DNA from: Incurvaria masculella
Lineage: Eukaryota > Arthropoda > Insecta > Lepidoptera > Incurvariidae
Direction of reading: 5' to 3'
Assembly: GCA_946894095.1 (NCBI GenBank)
Contig: OX335665.1
Coordinates: 6,086,001-6,150,000 of the forward strand
Length of the DNA: 64,000 nucleotides
Position 1 is the stretch's first letter, and the number at the start of each line of letters is the position of its first letter. Below, piece by piece: positions 52,701-60,999 of this stretch. The position numbers were made by a program, and so were the translations under genes. The notes under the pieces were generated by a model that ran no database searches, was not told the origin of the DNA, and was given only the letters and a program-made list of their open reading frames with translations.

Positions 52701-53099
52701 TTACAAGATAACCAGCGTGCGTTGCCGATGTGGGGAATATCTCCCCACTTCGGGAAATCAGACGCCTGTCGAGATAAATTCGGGTTTTTTTGGGTATTTC
52801 AACAAAAGGACGACCTGACTTTGGAAAAAAGCCATCAGCCCTCGTTATATATGAGCCCAAATTGGGAGATCCCGTCTATTCTTTGATATATTCCACGACA
52901 GGGATGTTTGGCTTTAGGTGTTTTCTCTTATGTCAAAACAACATTGACCCGAGCAGAGCCGGGTACCTCAGCTAGTATTTGTAAGTTTCAGCTCACCTTT
53001 AGCTATGAATGAGAAGTATTTCTTGGCGCCCTTGTCGTCTGCACAGTACGAGATCTGGTGCAGCAGGAACTTGTGCAGTACGGTGCTGCTTCGGGGCTC
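40662..53099 (-). CDS. ced-6: ced-6 / GULP engulfment adaptor, 3' ten coding exons (partial gene)
   Basis: Ced-6 is a cytosolic adaptor whose PTB domain binds the NPxY motif of the phagocytic receptor Draper/CED-1, promoting clearance of apoptotic cells and debris; in insects it also acts with LpR-type endocytic receptors. The ten exons found join with matching phases (1359 nt, 452 aa, stop included in the nt count). Residues 1-34 and 35-82 give the C-terminal half of the PTB domain (LHKFLLHQISYCADDKGAKK, FSFIAK, then CFVFVSTKLAAEITL and IGQAFDLAYR). Residues 83-124 are a coiled coil (MQKLTLQNKKLELQV). A Ser/Asn/Pro-rich region with NSDSDSDFDPRA, DLFG and YDPFE short motifs follows. The end is the conserved DGFSRGITFGNDDF...LDPL tail. 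The PTB N-terminal exons were not found up to 64000, so the gene continues beyond. Introns are packed with repeats. Confidence 0.9.
40791..41090 (+). mobile_element. 16789-type dispersed repeat in the last ced-6 intron
   Basis: It runs from TTTTTAGGATCCCATACC to CGCACTTGGCCGTTTTT with the CCGTCCGTC segment shortened. It lies antisense to ced-6 and close to the acceptor of the terminal exon. Confidence 0.75.
41469..41593 (-). CDS. ced-6: ced-6 exon encoding the Gly/Asn-rich segment before the tail
   Basis: The acceptor is TTAAAG above 41593 and the donor is AAG|GTGGGT at 41468. It encodes YPAMGNGFGSNGTGMNGFER, then QTVPLDSSFCGFLDKRVNEMK; the last part matches the DxRI/V-x-EM-K lead-in to the conserved C-terminus. 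It enters with two bases of a split Gly codon and leaves in phase 0. Confidence 0.88.
42721..42760 (+). mobile_element. SINE 3'-end fragment with A tail
   Basis: TCAGGTTGG-CATCATGTCCAG followed by CACATAAAAAAAAAAA matches the 3' end of the SINE at 15459-15868. Confidence 0.5.
42880..43047. mobile_element. MITE family 3 copy in a ced-6 intron
   Basis: Terminal repeats are CTAAGGCTGAGATAAATAGT and ACTATTTATCTCAGTCTTAG. It is about 168 bp and lies about 100 bp downstream of the donor of the 303-bp ced-6 exon. Confidence 0.85.
43150..43452 (-). CDS. ced-6: ced-6 303-bp exon, Pro/Asn-rich region with DPF-type motif
   Basis: The acceptor is CCTTTACAG above 43452 and the donor AATG|GTAAAT at 43149. 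It encodes APPPKTSKRQLPNQPQTPP, DLFGSTPFSLPSPPAP, then NTSFTNGLAGYDPFETQRFG. The DLFG and YDPFE stretches resemble clathrin/AP2-binding short motifs, consistent with an endocytic adaptor, but binding is inferred. Phases 1 in and 1 out fit both neighbours. Confidence 0.9.
43905..44455. mobile_element. Cluster of at least three MITE family 3 copies in a ced-6 intron
   Basis: The terminal string GAGATAAATA-TCG occurs at about 43911, 44151 (eroded) and 44284, and its complement CGACTATTTATCTCAG near 44132, 44408 and 44435. Internal blocks such as AGTACTTTGTGACGT and TTTGACACATTTTG repeat in both orientations, giving a strongly self-complementary 550-bp stretch. Confidence 0.75.
44582..44731 (-). 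CDS. ced-6: ced-6 150-bp exon, Pro/Ala-rich
   Basis: The acceptor is GAATTCAG above 44731 and the donor CTAC|GTGAGT at 44581. It encodes DFDPRASEWEPPASRAPPAP and continues Ala/Pro-rich to ANGFGDSPHAPPL. The first codon is completed from the preceding exon to give the run SDSDSDFDPRA. It is very GC-rich (about 80%), unlike the AT-rich introns. Confidence 0.9.
44822..45095. repeat. Intron segment duplicated at 49130-49405
   Basis: Both share CAACAGATGGCGC near one end and GCGAAACAAGCGATA (or a near match), then GATAGTGAGACTCC and GAACTAGTTCTTTTAGTGAA at the other, with a more diverged middle. The two copies lie in different ced-6 introns. They may be copies of an unnamed interspersed repeat. 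Confidence 0.75.
45116..45452. mobile_element. TTAA MITE family 2, complete copy in a ced-6 intron
   Basis: TTAA at 45116-45119 and 45449-45452 flanks GAACGGCCCGTAAGC ... GCTTACGGGCCGACC. A longer inner inverted repeat pairs AAATATCTGTGTCTGCATGC with GCATGCAGACACAGATATTT, so the whole 337 bp can fold as a hairpin. Confidence 0.88.
45627..45730 (-). CDS. ced-6: ced-6 104-bp exon
   Basis: The acceptor is CATTTCAG above 45730 and the donor AGCG|GTGAGT at 45626. It encodes NNILGAMSELTVQSKNPVVG, then TKLEGLLLNSDSDS, an acidic Ser/Asp segment completed by the next exon. Phases fit both sides. Confidence 0.9.
45810..45920 (+). mobile_element. SINE body fragment
   Basis: It matches the middle-to-3' part of the SINE at 15459-15868 (GTGCTCA-AAAGGGAAGGTCC, GGAATGTGGTGTATTGGGC). 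It directly precedes a degenerate unit of the minisatellite. Confidence 0.7.
45922..47969 (-). repeat. 132-bp minisatellite derived from the adjacent ced-6 exon
   Basis: Twelve full units of exactly 132 bp start at 46226 and every 132 bp to 47678, with a partial thirteenth from 47810. Only a few single-base variants are seen (for example near 46233, 47457 and 47705). On the minus strand each unit contains GGCTTAGACCTCTCC, CAACAGCAACGACTAC, CCTGCTGC-GGACGCGG and CCGCAGC-GCGTGA, the same order as the 88-bp ced-6 exon at 47970-48057 with its splice borders. The unit has lost the acceptor (GCTGG for GCAGG) and is frameshifted relative to the exon. Degenerate units flank the array at 45922-46020 and 47830-47969. 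The 603- and 586-codon frames on the two strands exist because 132 is divisible by three. Confidence 0.93.
47970..48057 (-). CDS. ced-6: ced-6 88-bp exon, parent of the minisatellite
   Basis: The acceptor is CTTTTGCAG above 48057 and the donor GACAG|GTGAGTT at 47969. It encodes LDLSAMSNDTNNSNDYNLLL, then DAAPQRRD. It enters with two bases and leaves with two, matching the neighbouring exons. Intact splice sites and phases single it out as the functional member among many similar copies in the array. Confidence 0.88.
48700..48778. repeat. Short duplicated intron segment (partner at 50105-50182)
   Basis: CAGACAATTTTCCTACTGGT and CGATCTATCACAGCACTGAC, followed by AGAT-CGAACGACTAA, occur in both places, in different ced-6 introns. 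Confidence 0.75.
48888..49026 (-). CDS. ced-6: ced-6 139-bp exon following the coiled coil
   Basis: The acceptor is CTTTCCAG above 49026 and the donor CTAG|GTGGGT at 48887. It encodes DDLQGYLTRSALADVTEFRA, then PRELTAQLAALGDAHAPPAN and GDTSDL. Enters phase 0, leaves phase 1. GC-rich codons. Confidence 0.9.
49130..49405. repeat. Intron segment related to 44822-45095, containing a poly-G tract
   Basis: It shares its ends with 44822-45095 and is more diverged in the middle. It includes a G19 tract (49252-49270). Confidence 0.7.
49252..49270 (+). repeat. Homopolymer of 19 G
   Basis: Nineteen consecutive G on the plus strand (C on the ced-6 sense strand). It is expected to be unstable and could form quadruplexes. 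Confidence 0.95.
49757..49883 (-). CDS. ced-6: ced-6 127-bp exon, end of PTB and coiled coil
   Basis: The acceptor is GCCCCGCAG above 49883 and the donor CAAG|GTGCGT at 49756. With the split Arg it encodes RRFLSDNGKYIEMQ, then KLTLQNKKLELQVNAYKSRL and VDLSRLTYK. The heptad pattern of Leu/Val indicates the leucine-zipper-like coiled coil by which GULP-family adaptors self-associate. GA-rich repeats flank its donor side. Confidence 0.92.
50400..51262 (+). pseudogene. 3' end of an RTE-type LINE, antisense in a ced-6 intron
   Basis: A 77-codon frame carries LSHLRFADDIVLLSNSRVQ (the reverse transcriptase Y/F-ADD box) and LKMNRDKTKVM. After a frameshift near 50670 the match continues with EEYVYLGQIL, MTYGCETWTL and RRDDDRWSNRVLHW, then GRPPARWDDDIE, the typical C-terminus of RTE-like elements. 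It ends in TGACTGACTGAC repeats, as RTE tails do. The 5' part (endonuclease and most of RT) is absent, a classic 5' truncation. Confidence 0.88.
51331..51672 (-). pseudogene. C-terminal fragment of a second LINE polymerase
   Basis: A minus-strand frame contains YKSIQNGLPNRSWYF, HLHRLNLRTNAICPHC and then frame-disrupted sequence. The HL-RLNL-x-CPHC pattern is that of the C-terminal zinc finger of RNase H-bearing LINEs, like the HLYRLNL...CPHC of the intact element at 7251. It is truncated at both ends. Confidence 0.7.
51673..52414. other. ced-6 intron, no further element recognised
   Basis: AT-rich intron DNA, including a T-rich run near 51751-51765 and TTATTTATTTGG that may be a degenerate tail. 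No coding exon seen. Confidence 0.5.
52415..52556 (-). CDS. ced-6: ced-6 142-bp exon, C-terminal half of the PTB domain
   Basis: The acceptor is GTTCCAG above 52556 and the donor CTACAG|GTAATG at 52414. It encodes EATSNGHSNGNGPAEKPEQ, then HECFVFVSTKLAAEIT and LTIGQAFDLAY. The last strand and helix are the most conserved GULP/Ced-6 PTB signature. The Ser/Asn/Gly stretch before them is an inserted surface loop, longer than in the vertebrate orthologue as I recall it. Confidence 0.93.
52948..52975 (+). mobile_element. Helitron-like 3' terminus (candidate) beside a ced-6 exon
   Basis: CCCGAGCAGAGCCGGG can form a hairpin and is followed by TACCTCAGCTAG. It matches 21493-21521. The CTAG lies about 20 bp from the donor of the 53099 exon. 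The element body upstream on the plus strand is not delimited. Confidence 0.45.
52997..53099 (-). CDS. ced-6: ced-6 103-bp exon, middle of the PTB domain (most 5' exon found)
   Basis: The acceptor is CTCTTCCAG above 53099 and the donor AAAG|GTGAGC at 52996. It encodes EPRSSTVLHKFLLHQISYCA, then DDKGAKKYFSFIAK, the central PTB strands; HxISYCADD is a family hallmark. It leaves one base, completing Gly in the next exon. Preceding exons (the PTB N-terminus) were looked for in 53100-64000 and not recognised. Confidence 0.92.
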
Positions 53100-53324
53100 C
53101 TGGAAGAGTAACATTTCAGGATTAGGAAAGATATAAAGATAAAATCCTAATGAATAAGGAGCAAAATTGTTTGTGCGGGTAGATCCATGAAGTAACGACC
53201 GACAAGCATCTGTACACCCTAGGCTCACCCTGGTTCACCCTTCGCTAGAAATTAAAGGTGTTAAAATATAGGCTCCCTATCATTTTTGTTTTGACAAAGG
53301 CATCGTACAAGAATGAACACATAA

Positions 53325-53515
53325 AATCACGTTTTTGTATGGGGCCCCGCTTTAATTTAATTCAAAAATATAAAATTATATATTTTTATTTTACCTAATT
53401 GTTGTTGTAGCGGCAAAATAAATACACAATTTGTGAAGAATTCAGCTGCCTACCTATTACGGTTCATGAGATACAGCCCTGTGACAGACGGACGGACGGA
53501 TGGAGGAACGGATTC
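53325..53515 (-). mobile_element. 16789-type dispersed repeat fragment
   Basis: In reverse complement it carries CCGTCCGTCTGTCACAGGGC, CATGAACCGTAATAGG and the GGGGCCCCATACAAAAA block. It is truncated at both ends. Confidence 0.7.
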
Positions 53516-53569
53516 GGTTGTTTCTCTGTCGTTTCGACACTGTAAAACGTCATCTCCCTTGACATATTC

Positions 53570-53725
53570 ACGTCGTCGGAGAGTAAGCTTTCAAAACAAA
53601 TTTGGACTCGCGAATGTTAGTTCGCTGTATTGTTGCGCTCCTCAATTTCTTCTTACATTTGAAAACGCCAGTCGATCGGTTTGGCGTAAACGCCAACTTA
53701 GGTGACAACTGTGACTACGGGCTCA
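53570..53725. mobile_element. MITE family 4 right-half fragment
   Basis: GAAAACGCCAGTCGATCGGT and CGTAAACGCCAACTTAGGTG match the right part of the complete copy at 59315-59637. Confidence 0.65.
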
Positions 53726-54358
53726 TAATATGGGAAATTTTCACATACGAGAAAATAATCTAGCATGCTTCAAGACTTGCTTCTAGATTTATTAGTCAAA
53801 GCGTCGTGTGCGTTCGATCTCGCGCGATAAATTGGGTCAGCTTATCAGAGTGAGCGTGACTTTTGCAAATGGACGTTGACTTCTGACCAAATGCTGGAAC
53901 AAAGCCGACTCCAACTGTAATACATAGATGAATGGATGGATTTCTATACTCTCAAATTAAACTTGTTCTAGACATGGAGGCGTAAGTCATGTCACAATTT
54001 GATTGACTCGCGGATTCTATCAACTCAGTGAAGAAGAACTCACAAAGAAACTTCACTGGTCTATAAGTTATGATTTTTCTCGTCTGTGTTAATGATGTTT
54101 GTAAATTTTTAATAACCATAACCCATGTAAGTGAAGAAAACCATAACCAGAGATGGTGCACTCCAGCCTAAGTGTGGTATTAGCCATCCATAGCCAGTTA
54201 CAAAAAAACATCAAGCAAAAGATAATTAAATCGATAAAATAACCGCGTTGTACTTACAAATTGAATTAATTATCCTCAACAAAACCTTGACAAGTGCAAT
54301 GTTCAAAGACATCTGCGTAGTGTCTCTTTGAGATTCAGACACCGAGAAAAAAAAACGT

Positions 54359-54602
54359 TTTAGGGTTCCGTAATAGGTAAAATTAAAAAATATAAAAATT
54401 AAAGAGGGCCCCCATTAAAAACGTGATTTTTTTGTGTTAAATCTTGTACGATGGTACGGAACTGGTTTGGTTTGGTTGTTTGGGAACGGTACGGTTTTTT
54501 TTTCGCGGCAACATAAATACACATTGTGTGAAATTTTCAGCTGCCTACCTATTACGGTTCACGAGATACAGCCCTGTGACAGACGGACGGACGGACGGAC
54601 GA
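54359..54602. mobile_element. Rearranged copy of the 16789-type repeat
   Basis: The first half (54359-54462) is plus-strand 5' and 3' sequence of the family with the centre deleted. The second half (54510-54602) is minus-strand sequence with the CGGACGGACGG segment. The two halves face each other. Confidence 0.6.
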
Positions 54603-54719
54603 AAACGCTCGTGAAAAAATCACAGACTCATTTGTAATCATAGTCCTATCATAGGCCTATGTTTGTAATATGCTTATGGATTGATTCCTTGGATTGATTG
54701 CGACATTGCGAAAGAGAAT

Positions 54720-54910
54720 GAAATGACAGCTCGCTCGAAGGGAGGAGCCGGCATTTTCGCCGAGGGACGTGACCTTGCGCCGGCGTCAGCGGCGTGACGT
54801 GAAAGCGCGCAAGCGCGGAGCGACGCGACGACGGAGCGGCGGGGGTGGGGGGGAGGGAACCACGGCTCGTAATGACAGGCATTGTGGATCCGCTCGTTCG
54901 TTCGGTCGCT
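54720..54910. promoter_or_regulatory. GC- and CpG-rich island, possible promoter
   Basis: About 190 bp of strongly CpG-rich sequence (GCGTGACGTGAAAGCGCGCA and similar) sits in AT-rich DNA about 1.6 kb upstream of the most 5' ced-6 exon found. No exon with family signature is attached. It could be a promoter or 5' UTR of ced-6 or of an unrelated transcript, or an old GC-rich element. Uncertain. Confidence 0.25.
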
Positions 54911-55382
54911 TGTTTAACTTTATTGTGAACGGCGACACTGCTAACTGCATTGGCGGCTTTTTGGATTTGTTTTTCTCGGTATACAGGCACCAGGAGGAAA
55001 TATCTATCGAGTCTACAGATACTACAGAGACTACAGAGAAATCATTTCCATGACCGTACAATTTTTGTTCGGTGTATTCAACTTGCATTGTATTTCAGAC
55101 ATTAATTGATTAAATTGCTTAGTACATTAATACGTAGCAGGCTCAATATAAAATCCGACTTTTGAAAAAAAACGCTCTTGAGTGTTTTTACATACATTGC
55201 GTTTAGTTAAATAGTTTTGATCAATAATGGAATGTAAGCTACTCTAACCGATGCGGGGTTTGATCAAAGTTCTAGGATTTGTTATCAAATTCCCTAGCAA
55301 ACAGGTATTATAAATATTTTTACTAAGCGTGTTCGAACTCACATTACGTATCATTACTTTAAAAAATGACACTACAATACAC

Positions 55383-56043
55383 TAGTTCGTGACTTCACGA
55401 CCGGGAAGCGTGGGTCCGATACCCAGTGGCTGTACCACTTTCTTTCTCATTACGAGATTGATAAGCATTGTACATATGAGACGAACGCTTCACTGTGAAG
55501 GGAAACATCGTGAACCACACTACTTCAGTGTTGTTCTAGGAACATTAGAATGGCAAAGCAATGTGCTCGCTTTTCTATGTAACTGGAAATAGATAGCTAA
55601 TACAACACGTAGGTGTAGGTCACGACATTAGCCCAACGTACGGCATTCCCGAAGAAATTAGGTGCAATACCAGAACAGGTTGGAAAACACGGTTTTTTTT
55701 TAACTGACTTCGATGGCTATACCACACAGCTACCGTTATGATATTAGCCCAATACACCACATGCCCAAAGGAATTAGGTGACATGCCAGGACCTTCCCTT
55801 TATGAGCACGGCTATATTGAACTGGATGGGAAAACATGCGGTGGTACCAACCCGGGCGACCTTAACCCAGCCACCCAGTAGGAAAAAAGGACCTACGGTT
55901 TTACATGGGTTCCGAACCATGGAACAGTTCGCATTCTTAACGAAATGCACTTATCAAACTCGGAAAGAGAAAGAAAGAGGTGCATGACCGGGTCGAACCC
56001 AGACCTATCACATGGAAGGCACGTCCCCGCGCCCCTGTGCTAC
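55383..56043. mobile_element. SINE fragments (one plus, two minus)
   Basis: About 55383-55480 is a plus-strand tRNA-like head with a B box (GGGTCCGATACCC). About 55577-55695 and 55701-56043 are minus-strand SINE bodies of the 15459 type (AATACACCAC, GGTACCAACCCGGGCGAC, CCGAACCATGGA), the second with a tRNA-like end. Confidence 0.65.
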
Positions 56044-56050
56044 TAACCAC

Positions 56051-58584
56051 CCGAACTCGCGACTCATTGTGTGAGCCAAAAATTTCATTGGACGACCCTA
56101 TAGTTAACCGCTGTTTACCCTTCGACCGTACATCGATGTTCGGGAACCAGAAATGGCACCCGTTATGACGTTTATTTGTTTATTTTACGATGCACTCGAA
56201 GCACGTTCGTCGGATCGATCTGCCAAGTAACCACAAACGGGAACGAGTCGCTTAAGCCTATGTTTACTGTAATCTGGTTCAGTATAATCAGTGTGATACC
56301 TATTACCGCGTCAGTGCTTATTAGCTGTTACAAATTGTGAGCGACGCAATAACGTATACTACGAAAAATTACTGAATTCAACGTCGTCTAACGCACTGGA
56401 TACGCACGTCAGATCGACTGGCGAACGCATTTTCTGGCAACTCCTTCACCGGTGCAGCGCGACACGGTGGTGGTAGCGTTGAAACGCGGAATATGTCACT
56501 TTGGGCTTATGAGGATTGCCCCAATTTTCTCTTACCGTCTGCTTTGCTCGGACACATCTTAGTCATTCTAAAATTAGATAATTCATGATTCTTCAACTTC
56601 ATTTCGGATAACTCTTTAATGTATATTGCCGCAGTGATACAATTTCACTAGTATTCACGAATTATTGTCAATCGTTCTTATTTCTCCAAATACCATTAGT
56701 TATGTTACGATTTGGATCCAGGTTAGGTTTATTATAAGGAATAGATATAAACTATAACCTGCAACTTTGATATATCACTAATGCATTATAATTATTACGG
56801 TTTTTTCAATATACCTGCTACATATCGATGGAAGAGATACATGTCAATATAACATATCGAACGAACTTTCGGACCTTATAACTTAGAAACCAAACACAAT
56901 TTTACAATGCCAACGGTCATCTCGATCAAATAAAGCTCTTTTGAGCAAAATTTAGGATCTCTGATAAGAAATATGGGCTACCTTAAGGTGAGACAAAAGA
57001 GACAACACATAACTATTCATTTCTGCTCCGCGACTTTACTCCCCTGACGCGAAGTCGAAAGTCAGATCGATGGCGTGAAATGGCGACCATTCGTGAGCAT
57101 CCCGTGTCTAATGGACGCGCTCGCATTATGCAACGCCGGGCAGGTAAAGTGCGGTGTTGTCGGTTCCATTTGCAATGAAATATCTCTAGAACCATCGATA
57201 GCGCCGACGACGGAGTGTAGACGTGCACGCCAGTAATATAAGATATTATTTGGCGCTCGCGTGACAGCCGCCATCAATATCTGCTAGCCATAGCGAGCAA
57301 ACTAGTCTTAGATCATTCGTTGCTAGAATTAATTTTACATACTTACACCTAAGAAGCTGGTAGCACACGTGTGTGTGAACATGTAAGTAGAGCATTACCA
57401 CGCTGAACGTTATATTCAATGGTCGTCTTCATCCCCTTTAATAAATCCAAGCAAAATGTGACAGATAGTTCAGTCAACAATACGATGGTAGATATCAGGT
57501 TATGTCGTCTCGCACCATCAGAAGGTTAGGTTAGAACTGCTAGTCTCAATATATGCCCAATCAATGCTTGTTTGAAGCAGCATGATTTTAATGGTATTTT
57601 ACATGATTATTCATTTCTTTCATTGAATTGCAAAACAATAAAAATTGTTTTGGTTACTTAATTCACATATTAATGCACGTAGCATTAACACAATAATGTA
57701 ACATGATTATTCATTTGTTGCATTGCATTACCAAACCATTAAAACCATTTTTGTAATTTTATTTCCATATTCATGTACGTAGCCCATTAACATTACCGTA
57801 AGACATTACATACTTAATTTAGCCAAATATTTCATTCATTATTAATAATCATATTTGCATGTGAATATTTTTTCCACCCTGATATCTGCGCTTACCCTCC
57901 GCCGCCTTGTGCCCAAAATACGCAATAAATTAATCTGTTTTCGTTATTTTGATACGTGCACGTGTTTCAAGATAGTAGGTACTCCATGACGTAAAATGAC
58001 TCATTGTCACTGTCGATTTGACGATTCAAAGCTCGCACAATAACACCAGATGTCGATGCGTGGGTTTTTGCGCAGCCACCGAGGGCACTATCACTTCGGC
58101 GATAAAACGCAAAATAGTTGACGTATTGTACGCGCCATCTCAGACAGTGCGCACGCGCGGGGCGTGTGAGAGATACTCATTGGCATATCCGGGCCCGTAT
58201 CTCCAGGGGATGCTACGTCCGGCCGAGAGTTCATTCATAGCACGGTCGCGATAGATAGCCATTTTACTGCGTATCCGTTTGAATCAGTAAATGAATTGCA
58301 CAGGACAAATCAATATTGCAACGTCGAACGCGGGAATTGAACAAGCCCACTCAGTTAAGAGAGATTTGAATTGTCAGAGCGGCAGAACGATATACGAGCA
58401 AAGGAACGGATATAATTGATAAGTTTCAAATAGGGTCAAATACTTTTTTTATCCAACTGAACACCCACTGTCATGATATTAGCGCAACCAATTCCGAATG
58501 AATTGGAAACCCCGCCTGGGCAGTATAGACTAGGAGGTCGCGACAAAATTGGTAACGATAACGTAAATGGCTGAAACTGGGTTC
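56051..58584. other. Non-coding stretch with a MITE fragment and a weak tandem repeat
   Basis: Positions 56862-56986 are the 3' part of MITE family 1 ending before TTAA (56983-56986). About 57600-57797 has two diverged copies of a roughly 110-bp unit (ACATGATTATTCATTT, then ATGCACGTAGC-ATTAACA). No coding exon was recognised; the 78-codon frame at 58018 has no domain. Confidence 0.5.
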
Positions 58585-59001
58585 ACAGGATAAAGACCAA
58601 CCCTCTGAAGCTAAACGTGTCAGTCTGCCTGTGCCAAGTGGTTGCGTTACCTAGATAATGCGCCTGAAAAAGTAGTTATCTTCACAACAAAAATATATGA
58701 AAAGGTATAATGCAGCATGAAAGTATCAGTACATACTTACTTAGTAATACCAAAACTGAACAAATCCTTGCTTGCATTTCGTAGTTATAGGCGATTTAGG
58801 TTGCATATATAACTTTAGGTATATTTAAGTATTTCTGAACTGACTAGATATTGGTGTATAATTCATAGGTATCAATATTTCTAGACAATCAGTATATTCA
58901 TTAGCAGCTACATACTACCATCTATTTTATAAAGCCAATCTAGATAACGCAACCACTTGGCGCAGGCAGACCGACATATTTCGCACTTGAGGGTTGGTCT
59001 G
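58585..59001. mobile_element. MITE family 8, copy 1, about 60-bp terminal inverted repeats
   Basis: The left end (CCAACCCTCTGAAGCTAAAC, then GTCTGCCTGTGCCAAGTGG) pairs with the right end (CCACTTGGCGCAGGCAGAC, then CACTTGAGGGTTGG). The body is AT-rich and non-coding. The second copy is at 60566-60985. Confidence 0.85.
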
Positions 59002-59247
59002 ATCGGCGCATCGGATTACAAGCGCATACAAACCTCGCATTAAAGTTTTCCTCTAGCACGGGAGCGGATAACCGAAATTACTTTACAATAGCATCGAATT
59101 ATCATAGGTAATGTTAGCAAATTACCTACCTCCGCGATGTTACGTGGGGTCGACGCGCCGACGCAAGTGCAAAGTCACGCCGCCGCGCCGGTAACTGGTT
59201 TTGGCGGCAATATTTGTTTTTTAAACGTCTACGATGGAGTCACAGAA

Positions 59248-59310
59248 TCAGGGTTATCTTTGAGAGTATTATAGATTGTTTGCTATGAGCTTGCATAGGA
59301 GACGCTCTGA
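59248..59310 (+). repeat. Direct repeat flanking a family 4 MITE (left)
   Basis: CAGGGTTATCTTTGAGAGTA, then TTATAGATT-TTTGCTATG and GCATAGGAGACGCTCTG, recurs at 59640-59702. Confidence 0.85.
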
Positions 59311-59314
59311 GTGG

Positions 59315-59637
59315 TCAGTCTGAGTTCTCACCTAAATTGGCGTTTACAGCAAACCGATAGACTGGCGTTTTCCGTAAAAAACGTCAAGCTCCATAGAAGT
59401 TTTTACTAGATATTCTGTGGTTTTACTTCTTCAAGCTGTCAACGTCAAACTCGGACTTCCGATTTGTATGAAAACGCGGAGTGGACGTAAACGGCAACGT
59501 CGACGTATTTACGGCGACGTTGAGTAAGCTGTCAAATCAAGCTCGGACTCGCGCTCTTCAATTTCTCCATACATTTGAAAACGCCAGTCGATCGGTTGGC
59601 CGTAAACGCCAATTTAGGTGACAACTGAGACTTCGGG
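59315..59637. mobile_element. MITE family 4, complete copy
   Basis: The ends TCAGTCTGAGTTCTCACCTA and AGGTGACAACTGAGA, with AAATTGGCGTTTAC against GTAAACGCCAATTT, are inverted. It is about 320 bp. Inner blocks GATAGACTGGCGTTTTC and GAAAACGCCAGTCGATC also pair. Copies: 34348-34630, 35921-36495, 53570-53725 and 33190-33365. Confidence 0.85.
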
Positions 59638-59639
59638 TA

Positions 59640-59702
59640 CAGGGTTATCTTTGAGAGTATTATAGATTCTTTGCTATGCGTTTGCATAGGAGACGCTCTG
59701 TT
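59640..59702 (+). repeat. Direct repeat flanking a family 4 MITE (right)
   Basis: About 60 bp nearly identical to 59248-59310. Confidence 0.85.
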
Positions 59703-59968
59703 CTGGAATGGCGGAAAAATTCCGTTCTGTTCGATTACATTACAATACCGGGTGAAATAAAGAAAAATCTGTTTGACATTTGATAAGCAAGAGCCCTGCT
59801 ATTCTCCCGTTTCCTATTTAGAACGGGTAGGAGCAGCTATTTGGGTTAGCGAAAACAGTAAGAACTCGTGGAGCGAACACGAGAATTTCTCACAACTAGT
59901 AGCTGTCATCGATTGCCGTCTAAATTCAGATCAAAATCTGGCATTGTCCAGGGCGTGCTACCAATTAT

Positions 59969-60290
59969 ATTTTTTTATTTAACTGGACATGGATGGCTAA
60001 TACCGAACTGACCGTCAGATATCAGCCTAACACACCTCATGGGAACTAGGTGCCATGTCAGGACTGTCAGGCTTTCAATGCGATGGTACCAACCCGGGAG
60101 GGATTAACCCTACCACCTAGGAAGGTAAAGAAGGGGACCTACAGTTTTACGTGGAATCCGAACCACGGCCAGCCTCAACGGTTGAAAATGGTCACCCATC
60201 CAGAACCTTACCACGCTCAGAGGTGCCTCCCCCGTTTATCGATTCGCAAGGCGTCGCACACTGAGCTACCGAGGCTGACTATGTGTGCAT
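59969..60290 (-). mobile_element. Divergent SINE copy
   Basis: TTTAACTGGACATGGATGGC, then TAATACCG, GCGATGGTACCAACCCGGGA and TGGAATCCGAACCACGG match the SINE body in reverse complement. The remainder to about 60290 is unrelated or diverged and includes a tRNA-like string with CGCACACTGAGCTACCGAGG. Confidence 0.6.
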
Positions 60291-60565
60291 AATTTATATT
60301 CCCGTGAGCTACGAGAACAGCGCGCCTAAACAAGCAAGGGGCCCTAAGCCCTAATTTAGAAGAACACGCGCAACAGACGCTCCCGCGCGTGCATAACGAG
60401 ACGCGCACGCAGGCAAGGCGCGGCTCCGGCCGGCCTTAGCTTTCTACGCTGGTTTCACTTTTTCGTAGTGTCCGGGCACTGGCGTGTCTATGGTTGGGTT
60501 TTCCTTCTAGACTACGAGGTCGCGACAAAAATGGTAACGATAACGAAACTGGGTCCACAGGATAA

Positions 60566-60985
60566 AGACCAACCCTCTGAAGCTAAATGTGTTAGTCTGC
60601 CTGTGCCACGTGGTTGTGTTACGTAGATAAAGCGCCTGAAAAAGTTGTTATGGTGCCAAATAATATATATGATAAGGTAAATGGCTGCAAATAACGAAGC
60701 ATGAAAGTATCAGTACATACTTGCTTAGCAATACCAAAACTGAACAAATCTCTGTTTGCGTTTCGTAGTTATAGGCGATTTAGGTTACCGATATAACTTT
60801 AGGTATATGTAAGTATTTGCTTCAAAAACCGACTGGTTATTGTTCTATAATTAATAGGTATCAATGTTTCTAGACAATCAGTATATTCATCAGCAGGTAC
60901 ATACCAACATCTATTTTATATAGTGAATCTAGATAACGCAACCACTTGGCGCAGGCAGACCGACATATTGAGCATCAGAGGGTGA
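60566..60985. mobile_element. MITE family 8, copy 2
   Basis: It aligns with 58585-59001 along nearly its entire length (CCAACCCTCTGAAGCTAAAT ... GCGCAGGCAGACCGACATAT). The match extends upstream into GAGGTCGCGACAAAA-TGGTA on both copies, so the repeated unit is somewhat longer than the paired ends. Confidence 0.85.
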
Positions 60986-60999
60986 TGCTCAATATGTCA

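Noticed and set aside
54649..55088. Minus-strand frames over the GC island as a ced-6 first exon
   Set aside because: They do not contain the expected PTB N-terminal motifs, and no donor with supporting sequence was recognised; left as a possible promoter only.
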